Numbered from the stretch's first letter, positions 27,270 to 37,170 are shown. The stretch is 64,000 bases of DNA from Salinicola avicenniae (GCF_023736115.1 NZ_JAKQZC010000005.1:62001-126000); one strand, 5' to 3'. Program-made: numbers and translations. The notes: generated by a model not told the origin, from the sequence alone.

Positions 27270-27908
27270 ATGTTCTCGCGACGTCCCGATTCCCTGCCCA
27301 CCGCGGAGACCGCGCTACCCGGGCGCGACGCGCCGCTTCAGATTAGCGGCCAACATCTCGTCAGCGGTGAGTCGATGCACCCGCCGTTTCCGGAAGGGTT
27401 CGAATACATTGTCCTGGGTCTGGGCTGCTTCTGGGGCGCCGAGCGTCTGTTCTGGCAGACCCCCGGGGTCCATGTCACGGCCGTCGGGTACGCTGGTGGC
27501 ATCACGCCCAACCCCACTTACGAGGAGACCTGCACCGGGCTGACCGGCCACGCTGAGGTAGTTCTGGTGGTCTACGATCCCGCTCGGCTATCGCTGGATC
27601 AGCTACTCGGTCTTTTCTGGGAGGCGCACGATCCTACCCAGGGCATGCGCCAGGGCAACGATCAGGGAACGCAGTATCGCTCGGCGATCTATACCACCGA
27701 CGAGGCACAGTTGCAGGCGGCCCGGCAGAGCCGCGACGCCTACCAGCACGCGCTGAATGCACGAGGCTTGGGTGACATCACGACCGAGATTCGAGCGCTG
27801 GAGACGTTTTACTACGCCGAAGAGATGCACCAGCAGTATCTGGCACGCAATCCCAACGGCTATTGCGGACTCAAGGGAACCGGCGTGACCTGTCCATTGC
27901 CGGCCTGA
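27270..27908 (+). CDS. msrA: Peptide methionine sulfoxide reductase MsrA
   Basis: 212 residues. It reduces methionine-S-sulfoxide in proteins. The catalytic cysteine C53 is in the signature [13 protein letters not shown]; the resolving cysteine is in the C-terminal [12 protein letters not shown]. The extended N-terminal region (residues 1-45) matches the E. coli-type long MsrA (212 residues). The ATG at 27270 follows TTGGAGTCAACTC, an acceptable ribosome-binding site. It follows tamB after a hairpin, so it may have its own promoter. Confidence 0.96.
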   Translation: MFSRRPDSLPTAETALPGRDAPLQISGQHLVSGESMHPPFPEGFEYIVLGLGCFWGAERLFWQTPGVHVTAVGYAGGITPNPTYEETCTGLTGHAEVVLVVYDPARLSLDQLLGLFWEAHDPTQGMRQGNDQGTQYRSAIYTTDEAQLQAARQSRDAYQHALNARGLGDITTEIRALETFYYAEEMHQQYLARNPNGYCGLKGTGVTCPLPA

Positions 27909-27981
27909 GCGTCGCGAGAAGCGGCCGATGGCTTGCGGTGGCTTGCGCCCCGAGAGCCCTGTTGTTGTCAAACCACTGCTG

Positions 27982-29001
27982 TCAGACCACCGTGGTTGGC
28001 TGTCGTGCCAGGGCCGCCGGTGCCCATTGCCGTAGCTGCGCCGCCACCCGGCGCGACAGCCAGGAGCGCAGGCGGCCGTCACGGGCCTCGATATAGCCGA
28101 CGTGGCCGCCATGGCCGGCGACTTCCACGCGAACGCTAGGCGAGGGCGCGGGAAGGCGCGAAAAGAGATCTCTCGGCATGAAGGGGTCGTCGTCGGCGTG
28201 CAGTATCAGCGTCGGCAGCTCGATCTCGCCCAGCAAGGGGCCGGCCGATGCCCGTCGATAGTAGTCGCTGGCCGACTGGAACCCATGAAGAGGCGCCGTG
28301 ACATCGTTGTCATAGGCCCAGAACGTATCCAGCTGGCGAATCTGCGGTGCCCCGATGGTCAACGGTAGCGGCGTCGTTTCGAGGCGCTCGAGAACCTTGC
28401 GTTTCAGCGCGTTCAGCAAGTGACGCTGATAAAGCCGGGCCATGCCCTGGTTGAGGGTGTCTGCGCTGGCCGCCAGGTCGAGCGGCGCATTGATGGCAAT
28501 GGCACCGGCCAGCGGCAATCCGTCACCACCTTGCTCGGCCAGCAGCTTGAGCAGCATATTGGCGCCGAGCGAGACCCCGGCGCAGACCATCAACGCCTGG
28601 GGGTAACGCTGCGCCAGCTGGCCGATGATCCAGTAGGCATCGGCTGTATCCCCCGAGTGGTAGGCGCGAGGTAGACGATTGGGTGCCTGCCCGCAGCCGC
28701 GGAAGTGCATCAGCACGGCACGCCAGCCGGCCGTGCCGGCGGCGTACAGGAGATCGCGCGCGTAGGGTGAGTCGAAGGAGCCCTCGAGCCCGTGGAACAG
28801 CAGAAAGATGGGGGCCTCGGGGCTGGCCGGCGCCGGGCGTGCCCAGGCCAGTTCGACGAAGTCGCCGTCCGGCAGATTGACGATTTCCGTATCGCGCGCG
28901 AGCGCCCGGCGCGGTAGCAGCCTCGGTAGTAGCGTCTGCACGTGGCGGTTGCGTAATCCCGGCGGTGCGCGGAAGTCAGCCGATACGATCGGGCTTGCCA
29001 T
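27982..29001 (-). CDS. YheT-family alpha/beta hydrolase
   Basis: 339 residues. The nucleophile elbow is GVSLGANML (serine about residue 150), the acid lies in LILHADDDPFMP, and the histidine in GGHVGYIEA. The N-terminus PPGLRNRHVQTLLPRLLPRR is typical of the YheT/COG0429 group, as is MHFRGCGQAPNRLPRAYHSGDTAD. The natural substrate is unknown (members act on short esters). It starts 11 bases after pepQ on the same strand and is likely the last gene of that leftward cluster. Confidence 0.9.
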   Translation of the reverse strand: MASPIVSADFRAPPGLRNRHVQTLLPRLLPRRALARDTEIVNLPDGDFVELAWARPAPASPEAPIFLLFHGLEGSFDSPYARDLLYAAGTAGWRAVLMHFRGCGQAPNRLPRAYHSGDTADAYWIIGQLAQRYPQALMVCAGVSLGANMLLKLLAEQGGDGLPLAGAIAINAPLDLAASADTLNQGMARLYQRHLLNALKRKVLERLETTPLPLTIGAPQIRQLDTFWAYDNDVTAPLHGFQSASDYYRRASAGPLLGEIELPTLILHADDDPFMPRDLFSRLPAPSPSVRVEVAGHGGHVGYIEARDGRLRSWLSRRVAAQLRQWAPAALARQPTTVV

Positions 29002-29012
29002 GGCGAGAGATC

Positions 29013-30347
29013 CTAGTCGTCGTCGTGGCGCCCACCTCGAGTGAGATTGTCGTGGCCGTGCGCCGTGATATAGACGTTGTCCTCGATCCGGATGCCGCCA
29101 TGATCGGCCAGTCGATCAACCGTCTGCCAATCGACGCTGTGGCGGGTCTCGCCTTGGCGAAATGGCTCGAGGAGCATGGGGATAATGTAGAGCCCCGGCT
29201 CGATCGTCACCACCATGCCAACGTCGAGGTGACGGGTAAAGCGTAGCGCCGGATCCTCGTCAGGCGGCGGTAACAGTGCGCCACTGGCATTCGCCTGACG
29301 GCCACCGACATCGTGGACCTGCACGCCGAGGCTGTGCCCCAGGCCATGGGGGCAGAACGCCCGTGTCAGCCCGCCTGCCACGGCGGCTTCGGCGCTCCCC
29401 TTGAAGAGCCCGGTTTCCGCCAGCAGGGTTGCCAGGTGCCAGTGCATCTCGCGGTGGAGCTCGACGAACTCCACATTTGGCGCCAGTCGCGCGATCAAGC
29501 GCTGCTGATAGCGGCTCACGCCCTCGATCAGCGTCGTGAACAGCGGATCCGCCGCCGCGCCAGCCGCGGTGCGGGTGATATCCGCGCAGTAGCCGGCATG
29601 GCGATGGCCGGCGTCGACCAGCAACGCATTCGCGCGTGTGGGCGGGGTGATGTCGTAGTGCTGGTAATGGAGCGTACCGGCATGCTGATTGATGCCGACA
29701 ATGTTCTGATAGGGCACGTGCGATTCGCGCTGTCGACTCGCCGCCAGATAAGCCAGCTGGATATCGAGCTCTCCGGCGCCTGCCAGGAAGGCTTCCCGGG
29801 CTGCCGCGTGGCCGGCCAGAGCCCAGCGGTTGGCGGTGCGCAACGCGTCGCGCTCGTGCTCGTCCTTGTAGAGGCGCAGCTCGTCGAGCGCGGCGATGAG
29901 ATCCGGTGGGTTGCAAATCACGCCTTGGGGAAGCGCAAGCCCCGCTACGTCCCCCAGCACCGCCAGGCGCTGACTGTCGCCCGGCGGTAACGGCATACCC
30001 AGACCGTCGCGCAATGGTTCCGGCGAGAGTCTTTCGGCCAGTACGCCGGTCGGCGGTGGCGTTGGCAAATGCCAGAAATCCGCCGGAGCATGGTAGTACC
30101 AGCGGGGGCCCTGACCGAGGAGCACGAACAGCCAGTCGTGGGCATTCTGCGCGGCGCCGGTCCAGTGCACGAAGTGCCCATAAGCGGCGAACGAGCTCTC
30201 CTGATCATCGCCAAACAGCGTGCGGGGGGCGCCGCTGTAGATAGCCACGCCATCGTAGCCGCAGCGGGTCAGGATCTCGTCATAGGCCGCCTGCAGGCGG
30301 GTAAGATGGGCATGATGGCGTTGTTCAGCGTCAGTGGAAGGGGGCAT
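29013..30347 (-). CDS. pepQ: Xaa-Pro dipeptidase PepQ
   Basis: 444 residues, the same length as E. coli PepQ (443). It cleaves dipeptides with C-terminal proline in the cytoplasm. The pita-bread fold metal ligands are visible: two Asp in LLVDAGHRHAGYCADITRT, a His in HGLGHSLGVQVHDVGG, and Glu in TIEPGLYI and RIEDNVYI. The gene overlaps the upstream LysR regulator gene by 17 bases and lies downstream of a peptide ABC transporter on the same strand. Together they suggest uptake and hydrolysis of (proline-containing) peptides. Confidence 0.94.
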   Translation of the reverse strand: MPPSTDAEQRHHAHLTRLQAAYDEILTRCGYDGVAIYSGAPRTLFGDDQESSFAAYGHFVHWTGAAQNAHDWLFVLLGQGPRWYYHAPADFWHLPTPPPTGVLAERLSPEPLRDGLGMPLPPGDSQRLAVLGDVAGLALPQGVICNPPDLIAALDELRLYKDEHERDALRTANRWALAGHAAAREAFLAGAGELDIQLAYLAASRQRESHVPYQNIVGINQHAGTLHYQHYDITPPTRANALLVDAGHRHAGYCADITRTAAGAAADPLFTTLIEGVSRYQQRLIARLAPNVEFVELHREMHWHLATLLAETGLFKGSAEAAVAGGLTRAFCPHGLGHSLGVQVHDVGGRQANASGALLPPPDEDPALRFTRHLDVGMVVTIEPGLYIIPMLLEPFRQGETRHSVDWQTVDRLADHGGIRIEDNVYITAHGHDNLTRGGRHDDD

Positions 30348-31257
30348 CGGCGAAGGACTCCTGAATACGGGTCAACAGGTCGGGTAGCGAAGGATGGCGA
30401 CTATCGTGACGGAAATAGAGCCGCAATGTCAGCGGCACGTCCCAGCGTTGATCGCCGGCCCGTGTCAATTCTCCGGTTTCCAACTGGTGGCGCACCGTCC
30501 GCCATGGTAGCCAGCCAAGCCCATAGCCCTCCTGCACCAGCTCGCGGATATTCGATGTCTGAACATTCTCATTGAGCGTCGTCAGATGAATTTCCTGTCG
30601 CGAACGGTGCCAGTGAGCGTCTAGCGCGGCAGCGATCAGACCGCTGGCATGATAGGCGATGTGCGGTAACGGTTGGCGTTTGTCTCCGGGTAGCGAGAAA
30701 CGGGCGCTACCGTTGAGCCCGGCGGCACTCACGGGAATCAGGCGCTCTTCGCCGATGTCGAGATAACGCAGACCACTGAGATCCAGATTGAGCTCGGTGC
30801 GTTCCTGTGGCCAGTAGCATAAGGCGAGATCGACCTCGGCGCGTTCCAGCGCTTGAAAGTAGTCGCCGATCAGCCAGCCGGTTGCACGCAGGTAGGGTTC
30901 CACCTGCTGCGTCAGCCCATGGCGTTGAAGCCAGTCGGGAAGAAACTGCGTGAGCAGGCTCTGCGAGGTTGCCAGCTTGACGCGGGAAGTATCTTCGCGC
31001 TCGAGATTCCGCAATCGTTCGCGGGTCAGGCGTACGCGCTCGGTAATTTGCCGACACAGCATCAGGAACTCCTCGCCGGCGGGCGTTAGTCCCAGCGGCA
31101 GCGACTGACGGTTGACCAGCGTCGCCCCCATTGACTCTTCCAGCAGCTTGATGCGTCGCGAGAACGTCGGCTGTGTCACGTTCTGCAGATCGGCCGCACG
31201 CGAGAAGTGGCGTGTTTCCGCCAGGACGATGAAGTCTTCGAGCCAACGTAGTTCCAT
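30331..31257 (-). CDS. LysR-family transcriptional regulator, HypT/YjiE-like
   Basis: 308 residues. The N-terminal winged helix-turn-helix (about 1-65) begins MELRWLEDFIVLAETRHFSRAA and includes the recognition helix VTQPTFSRRIKLLEESMG; a LysR substrate-binding domain follows. The phrase NRQSLPLGLTPAG and the helix-turn-helix resemble the HypT (YjiE) hypochlorite-responsive subgroup, but the methionines that sense oxidant there were not checked. It lies between a peptide ABC transporter (71 bases upstream) and pepQ (17-base overlap) and may regulate them. LysR proteins usually regulate adjacent genes; here it is co-directional, not divergent. Confidence 0.88.
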   Translation of the reverse strand: MELRWLEDFIVLAETRHFSRAADLQNVTQPTFSRRIKLLEESMGATLVNRQSLPLGLTPAGEEFLMLCRQITERVRLTRERLRNLEREDTSRVKLATSQSLLTQFLPDWLQRHGLTQQVEPYLRATGWLIGDYFQALERAEVDLALCYWPQERTELNLDLSGLRYLDIGEERLIPVSAAGLNGSARFSLPGDKRQPLPHIAYHASGLIAAALDAHWHRSRQEIHLTTLNENVQTSNIRELVQEGYGLGWLPWRTVRHQLETGELTRAGDQRWDVPLTLRLYFRHDSRHPSLPDLLTRIQESFADAPFH

Positions 31258-31328
31258 GATGCTCTCTAGCGTGAATCATGCGGTTGTCGGGAGCTGTGGA
31301 GCGGCCGAGCGGAGAAACGACCGAACAT

Positions 31329-32387
31329 CTACAGGCGCTTCTCTTCGACGCCATGACAGGCGACCCAGCGATCGGCCGCATTGTCTAGCTCGACTAGCGC
31401 AGGGGCTTCCCGGCGGCAGCGCGTCGTGGCATACGGGCAACGGTCGCTGAAGGCGCAACCTGGCATCGACGACGCGGCGACGCCGGCTTCCGGTAGCGGC
31501 CGGCAGTTTCGGTCGTCATCGATCCGGGGCATGGCCGCGAGCAGGGCATGCGTATAGGGATGGCGTGGGCTGGAGAACAGCGTTGCCGGATCGCTGATCT
31601 CGCATAGCGTGCCCCGATACATGACTGCGACTCGCGTGGCAAAGTGCTCAACGACGGCGAGATCGTGGGTAATCATGACAAAGGTCAACTGACGCTTCGT
31701 CTGAATCTCTGCCAGCAGATTGAGGACCTGAGCCTGTACCGAAACATCGAGCGACGACACCGGTTCGTCGGCGACGACGAATTCGGGATTGAGGATCAAG
31801 GCGCGAGCGATGGCGATCCGCTGCCGCTGGCCACCCGAAAATTCGTGGGCATGGCGGCTTCCCCATTCCGGCGACATACCGAGGTCTGCCATCAGCGCTT
31901 CGACAGCCTCCCGTATGCGTCCACGTGTCCAGTCGCGATGGTAAACGCGAAGCGGCTCTTCCAACATGCTGCGCACGCTGAGTCGCGGATTCAGGGACGC
32001 GTAGGGGTCCTGGAAGATCATCTGCATACGGCGCCGATAGGGTCGCCGCTGGGCGGTGCCAAGATGGTCAATGCGCTTGCCGTCGTAGTGGACTTCGCCA
32101 TGGCTGGGGCGAGTCAAGCCCATGATCAGTCGGGCCAGGGTGGATTTACCGCAGCCCGATTCGCCGACGATACAGCAGACATCGCCCCTCTGGATGTCGA
32201 GATCGACACCGTCCACTGCTTCCAGCGATCTCGTCGGTTGTCGCCCAGTCCAGGAGCGGGCGCCGCGTAAGGCATAGCGCTTCTGCAACTGGCGAACCCG
32301 CAGCAGGGGAATATCATCGCCGGCAGGGCGCCCGACCTGGGCCAACGGGGGGTATCCGCTGTCGAGAAGGTTATCCATCGTCGTCAT
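31329..32387 (-). CDS. Peptide ABC transporter ATP-binding protein (DppF/OppF-like)
   Basis: 352 residues. Walker A is GESGCGKST, the signature motif is FSGGQRQRIAIARAL, and Walker B is FVVADEPVSSLD. The C-terminal oligopeptide/dipeptide domain contains the cysteine cluster CAFSDRCPYATTRC, which in related ATPases binds an Fe-S cluster. It pairs with the ATPase encoded three bases upstream. It is the last of the five-gene transporter set. Confidence 0.94.
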   Translation of the reverse strand: MTTMDNLLDSGYPPLAQVGRPAGDDIPLLRVRQLQKRYALRGARSWTGRQPTRSLEAVDGVDLDIQRGDVCCIVGESGCGKSTLARLIMGLTRPSHGEVHYDGKRIDHLGTAQRRPYRRRMQMIFQDPYASLNPRLSVRSMLEEPLRVYHRDWTRGRIREAVEALMADLGMSPEWGSRHAHEFSGGQRQRIAIARALILNPEFVVADEPVSSLDVSVQAQVLNLLAEIQTKRQLTFVMITHDLAVVEHFATRVAVMYRGTLCEISDPATLFSSPRHPYTHALLAAMPRIDDDRNCRPLPEAGVAASSMPGCAFSDRCPYATTRCRREAPALVELDNAADRWVACHGVEEKRL

Positions 32388-32390
32388 ATC

Positions 32391-33407
32391 TCATGTCGAT
32401 GTCTCCTCGAAAGTCGGTATTTCGTGCAGTTCACGAACCCAGTGGCAGGCGACCCGCCCCTCGCCGGCGCTCTCCAGTCGGGGGGCGCGCGCCAGACAGT
32501 CCTCGCGAGGCGTTCCGTCATCGTGAAAACGGTAGGGGCAGCGTGGATGAAACGCGCATCCGACCGGCGAATCCAGCGGATCCGGCAGCGGCCCCGGGAT
32601 CTGGCGTAGCCGCTGGCGAGGCGGTGTCAGTTGAGGCAGGGCATTGACCAGGCCCTGGGTGTAAGGGTGCTGCGCATCATTGATGAGCACGCGCGTCGGC
32701 CCCTGTTCGACGATGCTTCCGGCGTACATGACGAGTGTGCGCTGCGTCAGCTGGTTGATGACGCCGAGATCGTGACTGATCAGAATCAACCCGACATTGT
32801 GCTTGTCGCAAAGCTGACGCAGCAGGGCAATGAGGTTGGCTTGCGTGGTGACATCGAGCGCCGTGGTGGGCTCGTCGGCAATGATGATATCGGGATCCAG
32901 CAGCAGCGCGATGGCAATGACCACGCGCTGGCGCATGCCGCCGGAAAGCTCGTGCGGATACTGGCGCAGACGCAGCTCGGGCTCCGCAATCTGGACGTGG
33001 CCGAGACGGCCTATTGCCAGCGCTCTGGCTTCCCGGCGGGTGAGTCGTCGGTGCGCATGCAGCGTCTCGACCATCTGCTGGCCGATGGTCAGCAGCGGGT
33101 TGAGCGTCATCATCGGATCCTGAAAGATCATCGCCAGACGGCGCCCGCGTAGACGACGCAGGCGTCGCTCGGAGAGGCCGACCAATTCCTGGCCTTCGAA
33201 ACGAATGCTGCCGGCGTTGATGAACCCCGGACGAGAGAGCAGGTTGAGCAGGCTGAAGGCCAGTACCGACTTGCCTGCGCCGGACTCGCCGACAATACCC
33301 AGCCGCTCGCCGCGCTCCAGATGGAAGGCGACACCACGCAGTGCCTGCAGGGGTTGCTGGCGCATCGGGAACTGCACGTCGAGGCCGTTGACTTCGAGCA
33401 GGGCCAT
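32391..33407 (-). CDS. Peptide ABC transporter ATP-binding protein (DppD/OppD-like)
   Basis: 338 residues. Walker A is GESGAGKSV, the signature motif is LSGGMRQRVVIAIAL and Walker B is IIIADEPTTALD, all typical of the OppD/DppD subfamily. The C-terminal cysteine motif is GCAFHPRCPYRF followed by a later Cys. It starts five bases after the second permease gene ends, so it belongs to the same transcript. It provides one of the two ATPase subunits of the importer. Confidence 0.94.
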   Translation of the reverse strand: MALLEVNGLDVQFPMRQQPLQALRGVAFHLERGERLGIVGESGAGKSVLAFSLLNLLSRPGFINAGSIRFEGQELVGLSERRLRRLRGRRLAMIFQDPMMTLNPLLTIGQQMVETLHAHRRLTRREARALAIGRLGHVQIAEPELRLRQYPHELSGGMRQRVVIAIALLLDPDIIIADEPTTALDVTTQANLIALLRQLCDKHNVGLILISHDLGVINQLTQRTLVMYAGSIVEQGPTRVLINDAQHPYTQGLVNALPQLTPPRQRLRQIPGPLPDPLDSPVGCAFHPRCPYRFHDDGTPREDCLARAPRLESAGEGRVACHWVRELHEIPTFEETST

Positions 33408-33411
33408 GTCG

Positions 33412-34356
33412 CTAGTCCTTGTACCGTCGGGGATTCATCGTATCGCGCAGCCAGTCTTCCAGGAGGTTGATGGAGAGCACGAGAACGACGAGAAACAGGC
33501 CCGGAATCAACGTAATCCACCATGAACCGGATTGCAGGTAGTCGAATCCGGACTTGATCAACGAACCCAGCGAAGGCTGGGTTTCCGGCATGCCGAGACC
33601 GAGAAACGAGAGCGCCGCCTCGGTCATGATGGCGTTGGCGATCTGCACCGCCGAGATGACGAGGATTGGCGAGAGGACGTTCGGCAGGAGGTGTCGCAGC
33701 ATGATTCGGCGGTGGGAAAACCCTAGCGTTCGCGCGGCTTCGACGTAATCCTTGCGCGTTTCGGCAAGCACGCTGGCCCGGACCGTTCGCGCGAACTGTG
33801 GCCATTCGCTCAGACCGATGATCAGGACCAGCATGAGCACGGCGTAGTCGCCATAGAAAGCCCCGCCGAACGCCGCCTTGACCACGGCGCCGGCCACGAT
33901 CGCCGTCATCAGAGTGGACAGCGAAAGCTGGATATCCGTCAGGCGCATGATCAATGCATCGACGCTGCCGCCCCGGAAACCGGCCAGCAGGCCGAGTCCG
34001 ATGCCGACCAGCGCTTGCAGCAATACCGCACCGAAACCGATGGCGACCGAGACTCGAGCCCCGTAGAGAATGCTCGACAGCATGTCGCGTCCCTGCGCAT
34101 CGGTGCCCAGCCAATGGGCTGTCGTGCCCCCCGCAACCCAGAAAGGAGGCAGCTCCGAGTCCAGCAGGCGGATCTGTGCCAGATCGTAAGGGTTGCTCGG
34201 CGCGAGCCAGGGGGCCAGCAGGGCAGCGCCCAGCAATAGCGTCAAGATCAGGGCACAGAGCCGTGCCAGGCGATCACGCCGCCAGCGGTAGGCGAAATGG
34301 GAGCCTTGCAGACGCTGCCAGTGTGGCGCCAGTCTCGTCGTCGGGAAGCGCTTCAT
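33412..34356 (-). CDS. Peptide ABC transporter permease (DppC/OppC-like)
   Basis: 314 residues with about six membrane segments, the first near residues 33-52. The N-terminal OppC signature is HWLGTDAQGRDMLSSILYGARVS, and the EAA loop is EAARTLGFSHRRIMLRHLLPN. The start at 34356 overlaps the end of the upstream permease gene by four bases (ATGA). A much longer frame exists upstream but it is the antisense-like shadow of the first permease. Confidence 0.94.
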   Translation of the reverse strand: MKRFPTTRLAPHWQRLQGSHFAYRWRRDRLARLCALILTLLLGAALLAPWLAPSNPYDLAQIRLLDSELPPFWVAGGTTAHWLGTDAQGRDMLSSILYGARVSVAIGFGAVLLQALVGIGLGLLAGFRGGSVDALIMRLTDIQLSLSTLMTAIVAGAVVKAAFGGAFYGDYAVLMLVLIIGLSEWPQFARTVRASVLAETRKDYVEAARTLGFSHRRIMLRHLLPNVLSPILVISAVQIANAIMTEAALSFLGLGMPETQPSLGSLIKSGFDYLQSGSWWITLIPGLFLVVLVLSINLLEDWLRDTMNPRRYKD

Positions 34357-35339
34357 GGTGTCCGCCCGTTCAGCTGAATGCGAGGGTCGAGCCACAGATA
34401 AAGCAGATCGATCACGACGTTGGTCACGACCAGAATGCCCCCCATTACCATGAGATAGGTGACCAGCAGGCGGATGTCCGAGCGTTCGATGGAATCGAGA
34501 AACATTAGCCCTAGCCCCGGCCATTGGAAGACAGTTTCCGTCAGCAGGGTATAGGCAGCCAGCGTCCCGAACTGCATGCCGCCGATGGTCATGACCGGCA
34601 GCAGCGCATTCTTCAAGGCATGGACAAAATAGATCCGCGCGGAGGAAAGTCCCTTGGCTCGCGCAAACTTCACGTAGTCGCTCTCGAGGACCTCCAGCAT
34701 CTCGGCTCGGATCAGACGAACGAACAACGGCAGCATGACTGACGCCAGCGCGGAGGCCGGCAACAGCAGATAACCGAGTCCCTGCCACGTGGAGAAGTTG
34801 GTGTACCAGCTACCCCAGACATGAACCGGATTGCCTCGCCCGTAGGCCGGCATGCCGCCGTCGGTGGATAGCAGGGCGTTGAGCCAGGCGCCCCAGTCTG
34901 TTCCCGGCGGGAACGGAGTGACGTTGACGCCGATGGCGAAGAGCTGGATCAACAGAATGGCAGTGAGGAAGACCGGCATCGAGATGCCGATGGCTGAGCC
35001 GGCCAGGCAGCAACGGGCCAAGAGGCCACGGGGGCGAATCGCCGTGTAAACACCCAGCGGTATCGCTAACAAAAGGGTCAGCAGGGCGCTGGTCATGAAG
35101 AGTTCCAGCGTTGCCGGCAGGTAGCGGACGACGATATCGAGCGCGGGTTCGTGAAAGAAGGCGGAGTCGCCGAAGTCGAGGCGTAGTGCCGCGGCGGCGA
35201 ATTGCAGGTAGCGCTGCCAGATGCTGTGCTCGGCGGGTACGGCAGGCTCTAGGCCGTCCAGTAGGGCGAACCCGATCACGCTGATCGCGCCCATGACGAG
35301 AAGGGTCTGCGCAAGGCGCCGGAGCAGGAAACCCATCAT
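34353..35339 (-). CDS. Peptide ABC transporter permease (DppB/OppB-like)
   Basis: 328 residues, about six membrane helices. It starts MMGFLLRRLAQTLLVM, a standard DppB beginning, and contains the EAA loop FARAKGLSSARIYFVHALKNALLPVMT. It forms the membrane channel with the DppC-like permease. The ATG at 35339 or the next in-frame ATG at 35336 may be used. It follows the binding-protein gene by 16 bases. Confidence 0.94.
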   Translation of the reverse strand: MMGFLLRRLAQTLLVMGAISVIGFALLDGLEPAVPAEHSIWQRYLQFAAAALRLDFGDSAFFHEPALDIVVRYLPATLELFMTSALLTLLLAIPLGVYTAIRPRGLLARCCLAGSAIGISMPVFLTAILLIQLFAIGVNVTPFPPGTDWGAWLNALLSTDGGMPAYGRGNPVHVWGSWYTNFSTWQGLGYLLLPASALASVMLPLFVRLIRAEMLEVLESDYVKFARAKGLSSARIYFVHALKNALLPVMTIGGMQFGTLAAYTLLTETVFQWPGLGLMFLDSIERSDIRLLVTYLMVMGGILVVTNVVIDLLYLWLDPRIQLNGRTP

Positions 35340-35355
35340 GTCCTCTGTGCTCGTG

Positions 35356-36942
35356 TCATGGCGTGTCGACCACGACGTCGCCGAGATAGGGCATGTTCAT
35401 GACGTTGACGACACGCTCGATGTGCACGCGCTCGCCAGCAGCCCAGGTGAGATTGGGCCAGTAGAGCGGGATGAAAGGCGCATCGTCATGGATGAGACGC
35501 TCTGCCCGTCGCAGCAGTGCGCTTCGGCGGGTCGAATCGGTCTCCAGGTTGGCGCGACGGACGAGCGCATCCACGGCAGGCCGACAGTATTCGCTGGCAT
35601 TGTAGCGACCCGCCCCCGTCTCGCTATCTGGGCAGAAGGTCAGGTACTCGAAGAAGTTGGCAGAGTCTCCGGTGTCCGAATACCAGCCCAGCATCATGAT
35701 ATCGGCGGCGCGGGCGTCGTACTTCGACCAGTACTGGTTCTTGGGCAGTGTGGTGAATTCGACATCGACGTTGATTCTCGCCAGCATCGCCGAGACGGCC
35801 AAGGCGACCTGGGCGGTCTGAGCGTCATTGACGTATCGGTTGTTCGGCGCCATCAAGGTGACCTGGAAACCGTCGCCGTAGCCCGCCTCCTGCATCAACT
35901 CACGGGCTCGTGCCAGGTCATAGCGAGGCGTCAGGTCGCTGTCATGGCCGGAGTATCCCGTGGGCGACATCTGGGCCGCCGGTGTAACCGTGCCTTTCAG
36001 CAGTCGGTTGGCAATGGTTCGCTGATCGACGGCATAGGCGAAGGCCTGGCGCACCCGCCGGTCGCGAAACGCGGGGACTCGCGCTTGATTGAGTTGCAGC
36101 ATGGTGATCCGGTTGCCCGGCATGGTGACCAGACGCACGCTGTCCTCGCGCTGGATTCTCGGCAAGGCCGTCGACGGTACCGGCGAGATGAAGTCGACGT
36201 CGCCGGAGAGCAGCGCCGCGACCCGCGTTGCATCCTCGGCGATGGGCGTCAGCGTGATGTGATCGACGTTGCCCGGTGACGCTTCATCCCAGTAATCCTC
36301 GAAGCGCGCGAACTCGGTCCGTACGCCGGGCTCGCGCTCGATCACGCGGAAGGGGCCCGTACCGGACAGGTGAGTGGCCGCGAAGGTATTGCCATTCTTG
36401 ATGATCTCATCCTTGTCGTGTCCTTCTCGGGTCGTACCGCTATAAAAAGCACTATCCATGGGAAAAATGTAGGTCGCCAGATTGAGTAGCAGGGGATAGG
36501 GCTGGCGTGTATGCAGTTCAACGGTGAAATCGTCCAGCGCGCTGACGCGATCGAGCGGCGAGAAAATGGCGCGAAAGTCGGGGCTGCGCTGAAGGCGTTC
36601 GACGGTCCAGACCACGTCCCGGGCGCGAAGCCGATTACCCGAATGAAAACGGACGCCGTGGCGCAGGTGCAGACGCAGGGTCCGGCTGTCGATGCGTTCC
36701 CAATCGGTGGCGAGACGGGGTTCGAAGTCGAGGTGCCGGTCCCAGCGAATCAGCGGATCGAACGCCAGGTGAGCCAGCTGCAGCATGCCGATATTGAGCT
36801 GCTCGTGGATATCCAGCGAGAGCGGATCGGTATCGTAGGCGACGCGCAGTGTGACGCCGCTATCGGTCGCCTGGGCCGGTGGCGTGACAAGACAGAAGAG
36901 CCCACCCAGCAGCAATGCAGGCAGGAGGGAGATCAGACGCAT
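35356..36942 (-). CDS. Peptide ABC transporter substrate-binding protein (SBP family 5)
   Basis: 528 residues, periplasmic. A signal peptide (about 1-25, ending PPAQA) precedes the family 5 binding-protein fold, with LRVAYDTDPLSLDIHEQ at the mature N-terminus and the conserved FEPRLATDWERIDSRTLRLHLRHGVRFHSGNRLRARDVVWTVER-type region near 70-115. Such proteins bind di- or oligopeptides, but also nickel, heme or opines; the dedicated prolidase gene downstream favours peptides. It is the first gene of the leftward operon. Confidence 0.92.
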   Translation of the reverse strand: MRLISLLPALLLGGLFCLVTPPAQATDSGVTLRVAYDTDPLSLDIHEQLNIGMLQLAHLAFDPLIRWDRHLDFEPRLATDWERIDSRTLRLHLRHGVRFHSGNRLRARDVVWTVERLQRSPDFRAIFSPLDRVSALDDFTVELHTRQPYPLLLNLATYIFPMDSAFYSGTTREGHDKDEIIKNGNTFAATHLSGTGPFRVIEREPGVRTEFARFEDYWDEASPGNVDHITLTPIAEDATRVAALLSGDVDFISPVPSTALPRIQREDSVRLVTMPGNRITMLQLNQARVPAFRDRRVRQAFAYAVDQRTIANRLLKGTVTPAAQMSPTGYSGHDSDLTPRYDLARARELMQEAGYGDGFQVTLMAPNNRYVNDAQTAQVALAVSAMLARINVDVEFTTLPKNQYWSKYDARAADIMMLGWYSDTGDSANFFEYLTFCPDSETGAGRYNASEYCRPAVDALVRRANLETDSTRRSALLRRAERLIHDDAPFIPLYWPNLTWAAGERVHIERVVNVMNMPYLGDVVVDTP

Positions 36943-37170
36943 CGATAGGCCGTTTGTTGTTATTGGCGATGATTGATGATGGGCGCGGTCAGCATAGCCG
37001 GCATGACGTCGACAATGGCTGGAGTCGCCGAGCGCGACTGTTGACCGACGCCTCGTCGAATCACCCTATCCGGCGCGAGAGGGCGGGCCAATCGAAATTT
37101 TCTAGGGGGGCATGCATTGATTGAATGAACGCCCGAGGCCGCGTTGGCGGCACTCGGACGGCCTGGCGAG
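36943..37170. other. Intergenic region between peptide transporter and carbonic anhydrase
   Basis: 228 bases without a supported gene. It should contain the promoter of the peptide transporter operon. A bulged inverted repeat (CCGAGGCCGC ... GCGGCACTCGG, about 37133-37157) lies 14 bases beyond the end of the carbonic anhydrase gene and could be its terminator, but no T-tract follows. Confidence 0.35.
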
